A stretch of DNA of 64,000 bases from Thiomonas sp. FB-6 (GTDB taxonomy: Bacteria; Pseudomonadota; Gammaproteobacteria; Burkholderiales; Burkholderiaceae_C). The notes under the pieces are model-generated. The model worked only from the letters and a program-made list of their open reading frames with translations, was not told where the DNA came from and did not search any database. The stretch lies in the NCBI RefSeq assembly GCF_000377645.1, contig NZ_KB898476.1:93561-157560 (forward strand). Reading direction: 5' to 3'. The position numbers and the translations under genes are program-made. This document shows, in pieces, positions 35,431 to 43,905 of the stretch (position 1 is the first letter of the stretch; each line of letters starts with the position of its first letter).

Positions 35431-37485
35431 TCAGGAGGCCGCGGCCAGTTCGTCGCACCAGATGGCGGTGAAGCCCTCGATCACGTGGTGCCGGATGCGC
35501 GGGCGCGCCGAGGCTCCGCCCTGGAAATGCTCGTCCAGCAGGCGCGCCAGCTCCGAGTCCTGCAAGCCGCGTTCGGCGATGAAGCCGCGCACGGTCTCGC
35601 GCGCGTGGGCCAGCCCGCCGTGGCCGTCCGCCGCGGCCGAACCCAGCTGCATGTCCCACAGCAGGTAGGTGGCCAGCGCGCCCAGCGCCGTGCGGGGGCG
35701 CAGCGGGTCGACGTCGTAGCGGAAATCCCGGTGCCAGTCGGCGATCTGCTCGATGGGCATGGGATGCCCGATGCCGTAGCCCTGGCCCTGGTCCGCGCCC
35801 AGGATGGCCGCGCTCTCGATCAGCCCGCGGTGCTCCAGGCCCTCGACCGTCAGGCGCATGCCGAAGGCATGCACCAGGCGGGTCAGGTAGAACATGAATT
35901 CGAGCGCGCGCTGCGGACGCCGGGTGGATCCGCGTACCAGTCCCTGGTCCATTTTCACGTCGTCGAAGGCGTACTGGTCCAGGCGCAGCAGGGAGCTGTG
36001 CCCCGAGCCCAGGTCGTCCTCGGCCAGGCGCACGCCGGCCTCGCGCAGCCCCTGCAGGAAGGCGTTGCGGCGCTCGTCGCTGCCCGGCCCCTCGTGGCTT
36101 TCCAGCACCTCCAGTTCCAGGCAGGTGCCCCGCGGGCGGCAACGTTCCAGCGCCTGCAGGATGGCGCGTTCGCAGCGCGCGTCTCCGATGCCCTCGGCGG
36201 GAAAGTTCAGCGCCACCGCCACGCGCAAGCCGGCGTCCAGCAGCCGGGCAGCGTCGGAGCAGGCGCGGTCCAGCCCGTACTGCAGCAACAGGAACAGCTC
36301 CTCGTTGCCGCAGGCGGGAAGAAATCGGTCGGGGCTCACCAGGCGGCCTTCCTCGTCCAGCAGGCGCGCCAGCGCCTCCACCTTCACCAGTTCGCCGCTG
36401 CGCAGGTCGATGATCGGCTGGTACAGGAAACGCACCCGCCCCTCGGCGATCCAGCGCCGGTAGATCTGGCGCCGCGGCAGGGGCACCACGGGGGTGGTGT
36501 TCAGGCGCTGCACCGCGTGGCTCAGCGCCTTTTGCACATGGTTGAGGAAATTCCCGATGCGCAGGGTGGAGAAGAAACGCGGCCACGCGCTGTACAGGCT
36601 CAGCAGCGCGATGGTCGTGCCCGAGTCGTCGAGCAGGGGCACCGCCGCGCTGGAACGAAAGCCCAGCTCCGTCCCCAGCTCCTGCCAGGGCTTGTTGCGC
36701 GCTTCGATGGCCCAGGCCTCGGAGATGATGACCTGGCCGTTGCGCCACGCCCGCCCGCCCGGGCCCTGCCCCGCCTCGCGCGCCGGATCGATGCTGATGC
36801 GCGGCACCAGGCCGGACATCATCGCCTCGTGGTAGCGGTGGCCCGAGGCGCCCTGGGAGGCTTCGATCTGCAACTCCCCCTGGGAATCGCAGCGCGCGAA
36901 AAAGGCCGAGAGATCGCCGTCGATGTCGCCGATCACCGCCATCACCCCGCGCACCAGGTCGGAGAAATTGCCCGTGCCCTGGATCAGCTCGTCGATCTGC
37001 GACACCGCCAGCGCGAGTTCCACCTCGATGCGCCGGTAGCTCACCGCCTGCGCCTGCAGGTCCGAGAAAATGCGCCGGTTGATCAACTGCGAGACCTGCT
37101 CGCGCGACTCGCCGGATACCAGCGGCAGGATCTCCGCCTGGATCTCCTGCTGGTAGGCGCCGTAGGACTCGATCAGCGTGGTCAGGTCCACGCCGACCAG
37201 CGCATGCGCGCGGCCCGCGCGCTGCGCCGCCGCCTGATGCTCCGCCAGGCTCAGCGTCGGGGAGAACAGCAGGCGCAGATGCGCCGCCTGCCGAGCCTTC
37301 AGGCGCTCGAACTCCTCGGGCAGCAGCGCCTGCAGCACCTGCGCCCCCTCGGAGGTGCGCCCGACGGAGTCGTAGAAACGCTCGGTGAAGCGCTCCGCGC
37401 TCCAGGCGACCGCTTGCTGCACCGGCTGCAGGCAGGCTTCCACGCCCGCGCCGTAGACCCGCTCGTCCGCGGTTCCCAGGCTCAT
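35431..37485 (-). CDS. globin-coupled sensor - GAF - EAL c-di-GMP phosphodiesterase
   Basis: 684 aa. Residues about 15-160 match globin-coupled sensor domains, with a candidate proximal heme His69 in K-A-R-Q-A-A-H-L-R-L-L-F and the later G-R-A-H-A-L-V-G-V-D. A GAF domain covers about 175-325. The EAL domain (about 345-590) has E370-A-L, N427, E459, D490-D491, K511, E548 and Q567, the full catalytic set, although the D-D-F-G-T-G-Y motif reads D-D-L-G-S-G-H. A roughly 95-residue helical tail follows. There is no GGDEF domain. Expected role: O2- or NO-responsive degradation of c-di-GMP in the cytoplasm. It is a paralogue of the gene at 43906. Single gene. Confidence 0.85.
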   Translation of the reverse strand: MSLGTADERVYGAGVEACLQPVQQAVAWSAERFTERFYDSVGRTSEGAQVLQALLPEEFERLKARQAAHLRLLFSPTLSLAEHQAAAQRAGRAHALVGVDLTTLIESYGAYQQEIQAEILPLVSGESREQVSQLINRRIFSDLQAQAVSYRRIEVELALAVSQIDELIQGTGNFSDLVRGVMAVIGDIDGDLSAFFARCDSQGELQIEASQGASGHRYHEAMMSGLVPRISIDPAREAGQGPGGRAWRNGQVIISEAWAIEARNKPWQELGTELGFRSSAAVPLLDDSGTTIALLSLYSAWPRFFSTLRIGNFLNHVQKALSHAVQRLNTTPVVPLPRRQIYRRWIAEGRVRFLYQPIIDLRSGELVKVEALARLLDEEGRLVSPDRFLPACGNEELFLLLQYGLDRACSDAARLLDAGLRVAVALNFPAEGIGDARCERAILQALERCRPRGTCLELEVLESHEGPGSDERRNAFLQGLREAGVRLAEDDLGSGHSSLLRLDQYAFDDVKMDQGLVRGSTRRPQRALEFMFYLTRLVHAFGMRLTVEGLEHRGLIESAAILGADQGQGYGIGHPMPIEQIADWHRDFRYDVDPLRPRTALGALATYLLWDMQLGSAAADGHGGLAHARETVRGFIAERGLQDSELARLLDEHFQGGASARPRIRHHVIEGFTAIWCDELAAAS

Positions 37486-37585
37486 GGCCAGGTCCTTCTC
37501 GCTGTGCCCGATATCCCCCGCGCGGCGGGCGCGGCCGATTCCGATACTTCGCCCATGCGGGAGGATACCCCCGCCAGGACAGCGC

Positions 37586-37774
37586 TCAATTCAGGATCAG
37601 CAAGGCGACCACCGCCGAGCCCCAGACACCGATCGCCGCGGTGCTGGTGTCCTCGGCGGCCAGCAGCACGGACGCGCACAGGCCCCAGGCGGATACGCCC
37701 AGCCACATGCGCAGTCCGGTGGCGCCCATCAGCACCGCCAGCAGCGATGCGAGAAGAATGGTTTTGCGCAACAT
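37586..37774 (-). CDS. small hydrophobic protein
   Basis: 62 aa with two predicted membrane helices (about 5-22 and 28-61) and basic first residues M-L-R-K-T. No family recognised and no clear Shine-Dalgarno. It lies between infA and the globin-coupled EAL gene on the same strand. The amino-acid pattern looks like a genuine small membrane protein, but expression is uncertain. Confidence 0.45.
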   Translation of the reverse strand: MLRKTILLASLLAVLMGATGLRMWLGVSAWGLCASVLLAAEDTSTAAIGVWGSAVVALLILN

Positions 37775-37856
37775 GGGCGCATTGTCGCGCGCCCAGCGCG
37801 TGCGCGCGACTCAGGGACGACCCTTGCCTTGCGCAGCGTCGTCGTAAGCTGAATTC

Positions 37857-38123
37857 TCAGTAACGGCGGCGGGCGGGCGCGCCCGGTCCGGGACCGCTGC
37901 GCGGTTCCAGGTGCCGGAAGGTGATGCGCCCCTTGGTGAGGTCGTAGGGCGAAAGTTCCAGCGTGACCTTGTCGCCCGCCAGGATGCGGATGTGGTGCTT
38001 GCGCATTTTCCCGCCGGTGTAGGCGACCACCACGTGGCCGTTCTCCAGCGTGACGCGGTAGCGCGAATCGGGCAGCACCTCGTCCACCGCTCCGCGCATT
38101 TCGATGAGTTCTTCCTTGGCCAT
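37857..38123 (-). CDS. infA: translation initiation factor IF-1
   Basis: 88 aa. An OB-fold protein that assists 30S initiation. It starts [11 protein letters not shown] and has [34 protein letters not shown] and [13 protein letters not shown]. The C-terminal 15 residues (Gly/Pro/Arg-rich) extend past the usual end and are seen in the longer betaproteobacterial IF-1 copies. It stands alone, away from ribosomal-protein genes; such genomes usually carry a second infA in the rpl/rps cluster. Confidence 0.95.
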   Translation of the reverse strand: MAKEELIEMRGAVDEVLPDSRYRVTLENGHVVVAYTGGKMRKHHIRILAGDKVTLELSPYDLTKGRITFRHLEPRSGPGPGAPARRRY

Positions 38124-38602
38124 GATCGTTGTCCTCTTAGGGGGGCGTGTTGCGGGCGGGCGCCACGCGTTCGGGCATGCGCCGCCGGGCGCTCGGCCGC
38201 GCCCGCTCGCCCACGGTTTGTACAGATCAGGTCACGGGGCCAGAAGCGCCGACACGGCGGCTGCCCGGTTTTCATGACCCAGACGAAGCTTGCCTGGGTG
38301 CAGGCGAATCCACGGGAGGAACCGCGCTGCTGAACATGCGGCGCGCAAGCGCTCGCAATCTGTCAAGGCGCTGCACAGGTAAGCGAGCTGCAGCGCTCCA
38401 CCGCAATCTTACCAGAAGTGGGTCCCGCCGGCCCCCGCCCCGCCCCCCGCCGGGCGCCGGTCCGGCGGCGGACGGTTTCATCCCCGCCACGCTCGTGAAA
38501 TTGCCCCGGTTTCCGTGAAATAGTTGCACGCCCGCCTGCGCCGCCCTGCCTAGCATGAATTCCACGCGGCTGAACGGCCACGATTGCCCCGAGGAGACGG
38601 CC
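38124..38602. other. 480-bp region without a supported gene
   Basis: Contains the infA promoter region and, at the right end, the leader of the small gene at 38603. No convincing open frame, tRNA, hairpin-plus-T terminator or long repeat was found. A C-rich tract (about 38427-38460) is low-complexity only. Confidence 0.5.
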
Positions 38603-38839
38603 ATGCACCCCATTCCCATCGAAGATGTCGAGGACTCCAGCGAACTCGACCCGCGAGCTCCCGGTGTTTGGGCCCTGGGCTCGCTGCAGGCGAACACGGG
38701 CGAGCCGGCGCAGGCGCCGGCCCCGCAACTGCTGGTGCATGTGCGCGACCGCAGCCGGCCACGCAGGCTGCTGCGCTTCGCCCGGCTCGCGCTGGGCAGG
38801 CGCTCCGACGCCCCGGCCCGCTCCCGGGCCGATCACTGA
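38603..38839 (+). CDS. small hypothetical protein
   Basis: 78 aa from the ATG at 38603, which has GAGGAGA upstream. It begins M-H-P-I-P-I-E-D-V-E-D-S-S-E-L-D and ends in an Arg-rich helix (S-R-P-R-R-L-L-R-F-A-R-L-A-L-G-R-R). No family or catalytic motif recognised. The good ribosome-binding site is the main argument that it is real. It precedes the large GGDEF/EAL gene by 125 bp on the same strand. Confidence 0.42.
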   Translation: MHPIPIEDVEDSSELDPRAPGVWALGSLQANTGEPAQAPAPQLLVHVRDRSRPRRLLRFARLALGRRSDAPARSRADH

Positions 38840-38964
38840 GCTCCGAGCCCGCGGGGCCTGGCCGCCGGCAGGTGGTGCAAGGCCCCCATTCCCGGCGGCC
38901 CCGGCGGCGGAGATAATGGGCCGGCCGCCGCGACCAGCGGCCGGCCACGAACCTCGGGGGAGCC

Positions 38965-41900
38965 ATGCGTGATCACGATTCCCGCGGCACGGACGTCGCC
39001 GCCCGGCCGCAGGGCGATCCCGTCGCGCATGCGGCCCGATCCCCCCACCCGCAGGAGCTGAGCGCCCTGCTGCAGGACATCACCGCGCGCAAGCGCGCCG
39101 AGATCCTGCTCGGCGGACACAACCGCCTGCTGGAAATGATCGCCACGGGCCAGCCCCTGGCGGCCACGCTGGATGCGCTGGTGCGCTTCATCGAGCAGCA
39201 ATCCCCCGGCATGCTGGGCTCCATCCTGCTGCTCGACCGCGACGGCGTGCACGTGCGCCATGGCGCCGCCGCCAGCCTGCCGGGCGCGTTCATCGCCGCC
39301 GTGGACGGGCAGCCGATCGGGCCTGCCGCCGGCTCCTGCGGCACCGCGGCCTTCCGCAAGGAGGCCGTGATCGTCGAGGACATCGCCACCGACCCGCTGT
39401 GGGAGCGCTACCGGGCCGCGGCGCTGGGCCACGGCCTGCGCGCCTCCTGGTCCACGCCCATCTTCGACGAACAGCGGCGGGTGCTGGGCACCTTCGCGAT
39501 GTACTACCCCCAGCCGGGGCGCCCCGATCCGCGCCACCTGGAGCTCATCGCCCTGGCCACGCACGTCGCGGCGATCGCCATCGTCCACGAGCGTGCCGAG
39601 CGTTCGCGCCTGGAAAGCGAGGCGCGCCTGGCGAAGGCCCAGCGCGTGGCGCGCATGGGCTTCCTGGAATGGAATCTGCAGACCCAGCAGCTCATCTGCT
39701 CCGAGGAGGTCTACGCCTTGTACGGGGTGGAGCGCGGGGCCCTGCCCACGACCCCCGAATTCGTCGCCGCGCTGGTCCATCCGGACGACATGGAACGGGT
39801 GCGCGCCAGCCTGGAGCAGGCGATCCGGCGCATCAAGCCCTATGCCATCGATCACCGCATCCGGCGCCCCGACGGCAGCGTGATCTGGGTGCATGCGCAG
39901 GCCGAACTCCAGCACGACGCGGAGCAAGGCGCGGACATCCTGCTGGGCACCATCGTGGACATCACCGAGCGCAAGGAGGCTGAATCGGCCGCCCTGCGCC
40001 AGTCGCAGCTCTACGCCGCGCTCAGCCAATGCAACCAGGCCATCGTGCAAAGCGCCGGCGAAGCCGAGCTGCTGCCGCGCATCTGCCGGGCCGCCGTGCG
40101 CTCAGGCGGCCTGAACATGGCCTGGATCGGCCTGCTGGACCCGGCCACGGGGCGCATCCGTCCGGTGGCGGCCGATGGAATCGGCACCGAGTACCTGCAG
40201 GGCATCGACATCTCGGTGGACGGCGCCCTTGCCACCGGCCGCGGCCCCACCGGCACCGCGCTGCGCGAGAACCGCCTCTACTGGTGCCAGGACTTCCAGG
40301 AAGATCCCGGCAGCGCCCCGTGGCGCGAACGCGCGCAGGCCTTCGGCTGGAGGAGTTCGGCCGTGATCCCCCTGCACCGCAAGGGGATTCCGGTGGGCAC
40401 CCTGACCCTGTATTCCGACACGCCCCATGCCTTCGACGCCCAGACCCAGTCCCTGCTGGTCGCGATGGCCCGGGACCTCGACTATGCGCTGGATCATTTC
40501 GTGCTCGAGGCCGAACGCGAGCAGGCCGAGGCTGCGCTGCGCGCCAGCGAGCGCCACCTGCGCACCATCGTCGAGACCGAGCCGGAATGCGTGAAACTGC
40601 TGTCCGCCGACGGCCAGCTGCTCGAAATGAACGCCGCCGGCCTGGACATGCTGGAAGCGGACAGCGTGGAACAGCTGCGCCGGCGGCCCTTGCTCGACTA
40701 CCTCGTGCCGGAGTACCGCGACGCCTTCGTCGACCTGCAAAGGCGGGTGCTGCAGGGGCAGAGCGACCGGCTCCAGTTCGAGATCGTGGGCCTGCGCGGA
40801 ACACGGCGCTGGCTCGAGACCCATGCCGCGCCGATGCGCGACGCCCGGGGGCACATCGAGGCCGTGCTGGGCGTCACGCGCGACATCACCGAACAGCGGC
40901 GCAACGAGGAACGCATCCGCTACCTGGCCAATTTCGACGCCCTCACCGGACTGCCCAACCGCGCCCAGCTCGAGGACCACGTGCAGTACGCCATCCACCT
41001 GGCCAGGCGCAACAACGGCCTGCTGGCCGTGATGTTCGTGGACATCGATCGCTTCAAGGACGTCAACGACACACTGGGGCACAGTGTGGGAGACGCCGTG
41101 CTGATCGAGGTGGCCCGGCGCCTGCAGGCGCTGCTGCGCGCCGAGGACACCGTGTCGCGCCTGGGTGGCGACGAGTTCGTGCTCATGCTGCCTGGCAGCG
41201 ATGCGCGCGGCGCCGCCGGCTTCGCGCAGCGCCTGCTGCAGGCCATCGCCGAGCCCTTCCCGCACAGGCACCACGAGCTGAGCCTGACCGCCTCGATCGG
41301 TGTGGCCATGTTTCCCGAGGACGGCGAGGACATGGAGACCCTCGCGCGCAAGGCGGATACCGCGATGTACCGGGCCAAGCACGAGGGCCGCAACGGCTAC
41401 CGCTTCTTCACCGCGGAGATGCAGGCGCGCGCGGCACGCAGCATGCAACTGCTCAATGCGCTGCGCCAGGCACTCGACCGCGAGCAGTTGCAGGTGCACT
41501 ACCAGCCCCAGCTGTCCATCGGCTCGAAGGGCCTGGTGGGCGCCGAGGCCCTGCTGCGCTGGAACCATCCCCAACTGGGCGCCGTGGCGCCGGCGGAGTT
41601 CATTCCCGTGGCGGAGGAGTCGGGGCTGATCCTGCCGATCGGCGAATGGACCCTGCGCAGCGCGATCCGGCAGCTCAGGCGCTGGATGGATGCGGGGCAT
41701 CCTTCCATGGTGGTCGCGGTCAATCTCTCGGCGGTGCAGTTCCGCCACCCCAACCTGCCGGAGCTGGTCGCACGCTTGCTCGACGAACAGGGCGTCCCCG
41801 CGGATCGACTGGAACTCGAGTTGACCGAGGGCGCGGCCATGCACGACCCCTTGAAGGCCATCGAGGTGATGGACGACCTGCACCGGCGCGGAATCCGCAT

Positions 41901-42225
41901 GTCCATCGACGACTTCGGCACCGGCTACTCGTCGCTGAACTACCTGAAGAAGTTCAAGGTCTACAAGCTCAAGATCGACCGCTCCTTCGTGCGCGACATC
42001 GGCAGCGACCAGGAGGACCGGGCCATCGTCGCGGCGATCATCAGCATGTCCAGGAACCTGGGCCTGCAGACCATTGCCGAGGGCGTCGAGACCGCCGAGC
42101 AACTGGCCTTCCTGCGCGAGCAGGGCTGCGACGAAGCGCAGGGCTACCTCTACGGCAGGCCGGTTCCGGCGGAGGAGTTCGAAGCCTTTCTCGCGCCCGG
42201 CCGCGCCTGGCCGGGCGCCGACTGA
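38965..42225 (+). CDS. GAF-PAS-GAF-PAS-GGDEF-EAL c-di-GMP signalling protein
   Basis: 1086 aa, no membrane segments. Approximate order: short N-terminal stretch with D-I-T-A-R-K-R-A-E; GAF (about 55-205); PAS with PAC end D-I-T-E-R-K-E-A-E (about 220-335); GAF (about 345-500); PAS with D-I-T-E-Q-R-R-N-E (about 525-650); GGDEF (about 660-815) with intact L-G-G-D-E-F near 734; EAL (about 830-1075) with A-E-A-L-L-R-W near 861, N-L-S, E-L-T-E, D-D-F-G-T-G-Y-S-S-L, K-L-K-I-D and A-E-G-V-E-T. Both catalytic halves look active. It probably integrates several soluble signals and makes or degrades c-di-GMP. The N-terminus may extend a truncated PAS whose start lies upstream. Confidence 0.93.
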   Translation: MRDHDSRGTDVAARPQGDPVAHAARSPHPQELSALLQDITARKRAEILLGGHNRLLEMIATGQPLAATLDALVRFIEQQSPGMLGSILLLDRDGVHVRHGAAASLPGAFIAAVDGQPIGPAAGSCGTAAFRKEAVIVEDIATDPLWERYRAAALGHGLRASWSTPIFDEQRRVLGTFAMYYPQPGRPDPRHLELIALATHVAAIAIVHERAERSRLESEARLAKAQRVARMGFLEWNLQTQQLICSEEVYALYGVERGALPTTPEFVAALVHPDDMERVRASLEQAIRRIKPYAIDHRIRRPDGSVIWVHAQAELQHDAEQGADILLGTIVDITERKEAESAALRQSQLYAALSQCNQAIVQSAGEAELLPRICRAAVRSGGLNMAWIGLLDPATGRIRPVAADGIGTEYLQGIDISVDGALATGRGPTGTALRENRLYWCQDFQEDPGSAPWRERAQAFGWRSSAVIPLHRKGIPVGTLTLYSDTPHAFDAQTQSLLVAMARDLDYALDHFVLEAEREQAEAALRASERHLRTIVETEPECVKLLSADGQLLEMNAAGLDMLEADSVEQLRRRPLLDYLVPEYRDAFVDLQRRVLQGQSDRLQFEIVGLRGTRRWLETHAAPMRDARGHIEAVLGVTRDITEQRRNEERIRYLANFDALTGLPNRAQLEDHVQYAIHLARRNNGLLAVMFVDIDRFKDVNDTLGHSVGDAVLIEVARRLQALLRAEDTVSRLGGDEFVLMLPGSDARGAAGFAQRLLQAIAEPFPHRHHELSLTASIGVAMFPEDGEDMETLARKADTAMYRAKHEGRNGYRFFTAEMQARAARSMQLLNALRQALDREQLQVHYQPQLSIGSKGLVGAEALLRWNHPQLGAVAPAEFIPVAEESGLILPIGEWTLRSAIRQLRRWMDAGHPSMVVAVNLSAVQFRHPNLPELVARLLDEQGVPADRLELELTEGAAMHDPLKAIEVMDDLHRRGIRMSIDDFGTGYSSLNYLKKFKVYKLKIDRSFVRDIGSDQEDRAIVAAIISMSRNLGLQTIAEGVETAEQLAFLREQGCDEAQGYLYGRPVPAEEFEAFLAPGRAWPGAD

Positions 42226-42392
42226 GTCCGCGGAACCGGCGCGCGGCGTTCCCGGCTCCGCCGGGCCTGGCTCAAGGCCCGTCGCCCCGGGTGTAGACCG
42301 TGAACGCGAGCAGGCCGGCCGCGGCGCCGGCAAGGGCGCCACCGCGCCGCGCCCTGCCCTATGCTGCAAGCTCCGTCCTCGTGGAGACCCGC

Positions 42393-42932
42393 ATGAGCTC
42401 GCGTATCGCGCACCTGCAACTGCTGGCCGAGTACAACCGGTGGATGAACGAAAGGGTCTACGCGGCCGCGGCCCGCCTCGGCCCGGAGGAACTCGCGCGT
42501 GACCGGGGCGCCTTTTTCGGCTCCATCCTCGGCACCCTGAACCACCTCGTGGTCGCCGACACGCTGTGGCTGCGGCGCTTCGCGCGCCACCCGCGCCAGT
42601 GGCCGCAGATCGCGCCGGTGCTGCAGCTGCCGGTTCCGGCCTCGCTGGACGCCATCGTGTTCCCCACGCTGCCGGAACTGCGCCGGCACCGCGGCGAGCT
42701 CGACGCGTGGATCCTGGAATGGACGGGCGCCTTGCACGACGAGGACCTGGACACCGCGTTGCACTACGCCAACTCCAAGGGCCAGCCCTACTGCCGGGAA
42801 TTGCACGGCCTGCTGCTCCACATGTTCAATCACCAGACCCACCACCGCGGACAGGCCACCACGCTGCTGACCCAGGCCGGCGCCGACGTCGGGGTCACCG
42901 ACCTGCTCGCGCTGCTTCCCGAGCTGGGCTAG
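42393..42932 (+). CDS. DinB family protein
   Basis: 179 aa. A four-helix-bundle metal-binding fold (DinB/YfiT). The three expected His ligands are visible: H-L-V-V-A-D-T-L-W in the second helix and the H-M-F-N-H-Q-T-H-H-R-G-Q pattern in the last. N-R-W-M-N-E near the start is typical. Function is unclear; relatives include thiol-dependent transferases. The ATG at 42393 has GGAG 7 bases upstream; the longer frame to 42300 is Ala/Arg/Pro noise. It is followed after 37 bp by an AhpD-like gene. Confidence 0.88.
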   Translation: MSSRIAHLQLLAEYNRWMNERVYAAAARLGPEELARDRGAFFGSILGTLNHLVVADTLWLRRFARHPRQWPQIAPVLQLPVPASLDAIVFPTLPELRRHRGELDAWILEWTGALHDEDLDTALHYANSKGQPYCRELHGLLLHMFNHQTHHRGQATTLLTQAGADVGVTDLLALLPELG

Positions 42933-42969
42933 CTCCCTGCTCTCCCTCCCGCACCCTTCCCACGCCCCC

Positions 42970-43440
42970 ATGAACCAGCGACTCGACTACGCGCGCCTCG
43001 GAGCGGACCTGTTCCAGCGCTACCTGGCCTTCAGCCAGGCCTTTCACATGGACCACGGCCTGGCGCTGCTGGTCGACATCCGGGCCTCCCAGCTCAACGG
43101 CTGTGCCTTCTGCCTGGACATGCACGTCAAGCAGGCGCGCATGCACGGCGAGCGCGAACTGCGGCTGCACCATGTCGCCGTCTGGCGCGAATCCCCGCTG
43201 TTCACGGCCAAGGAACGCGCCGCGCTGGCCTGGACGGAGGCGCTGACCCAGATCGGCCCCCATGGCCTGTCGGACGAGCTCTACGAACTCGGCCGTGCCG
43301 AGTTCACCGAGGCCGAGCTGGCCGAACTGGCCTTCCGCATCACGGCGATCAACGGCTGGAACCGCCTGAGCGTCGCCTTCCGCACCACGCCGGGCTCGAA
43401 GGACAAGGTCTACGGACTGGACAAGGCCGGTCTCGCTTGA
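42970..43440 (+). CDS. carboxymuconolactone decarboxylase / AhpD-like protein
   Basis: 156 aa. All-helical AhpD-type fold with the redox motif C-A-F-C-L-D-M-H (C-x-x-C followed by His) at about residues 46-53. The neighbouring S-Q-L-N-G and E-R-A-A-L-A-W-T-E-A-L match peroxidase-related CMD proteins. It likely supports thiol-dependent peroxide or alkylhydroperoxide reduction. It probably forms an operon with the upstream DinB gene (37-bp gap). Confidence 0.9.
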   Translation: MNQRLDYARLGADLFQRYLAFSQAFHMDHGLALLVDIRASQLNGCAFCLDMHVKQARMHGERELRLHHVAVWRESPLFTAKERAALAWTEALTQIGPHGLSDELYELGRAEFTEAELAELAFRITAINGWNRLSVAFRTTPGSKDKVYGLDKAGLA

Positions 43441-43454
43441 GCGCCCCGGCGGCT

Positions 43455-43615
43455 TCAGAACTCCAGCTGGCGCCCAGCACGCGCAGATCGACCCGGCCGA
43501 CGTGGGCGCGCAAGTCCGGCCCCAGCCCCAACGGATGTCGGCTGGTCCACGCCCTCCCGCTTTGCTGCTCGCGGATCTCGATGTGGATGTCGCTGAAGTA
43601 CAGAATGGTCGCCAT
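43455..43615 (-). pseudogene. metallophosphoesterase, N-terminal fragment
   Basis: From the ATG at 43615 the minus strand reads I-L-Y-F-S-D-I-H-I-E-I-R, then P-L-G-L-G-P-D-L-R and V-G-R-V-D-L-R-V-L. This is the first metal-binding segment (D-x-H) of a calcineurin-like phosphoesterase. Similarity stops after about 45 residues, exactly where the second motif (G-D-I/N) should follow; the remaining roughly 200 residues are missing. The rest of 43441-43905 has no supported gene. Confidence 0.6.
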
Positions 43616-43905
43616 GCCCTGCCCCGCTCCCGCGCCGGATGTGCAACGTGCCCTCAGCCCGGAATCATTCACAGCCTCTGGGCGTGAATGTAGACTGGAA
43701 CAGGCCTCAGGATGGCCTCGATCCCACAAGAATGACAACCCGATCAGCGAGAAGCCGTAGTTCAGATGCGGCCGCGGGCGACCATGCGCCTGGCTAACCC
43801 CACTCCCCCTGCCGGCCATGTCCGCGGGCGGCCGCGGCGTGCGGCGCGCCTCGAAGCGCCGCCAGCCGTTCCAGGGTCGCGGGCGCTGCGCCGCCGCTGC
43901 GTTTC

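Noticed and set aside
43437..43760. Plus-strand 107-codon frame after the AhpD-like gene
   Set aside because: No family resemblance. The minus strand of the same stretch carries a recognisable metallophosphoesterase start, so the plus frame is its shadow.
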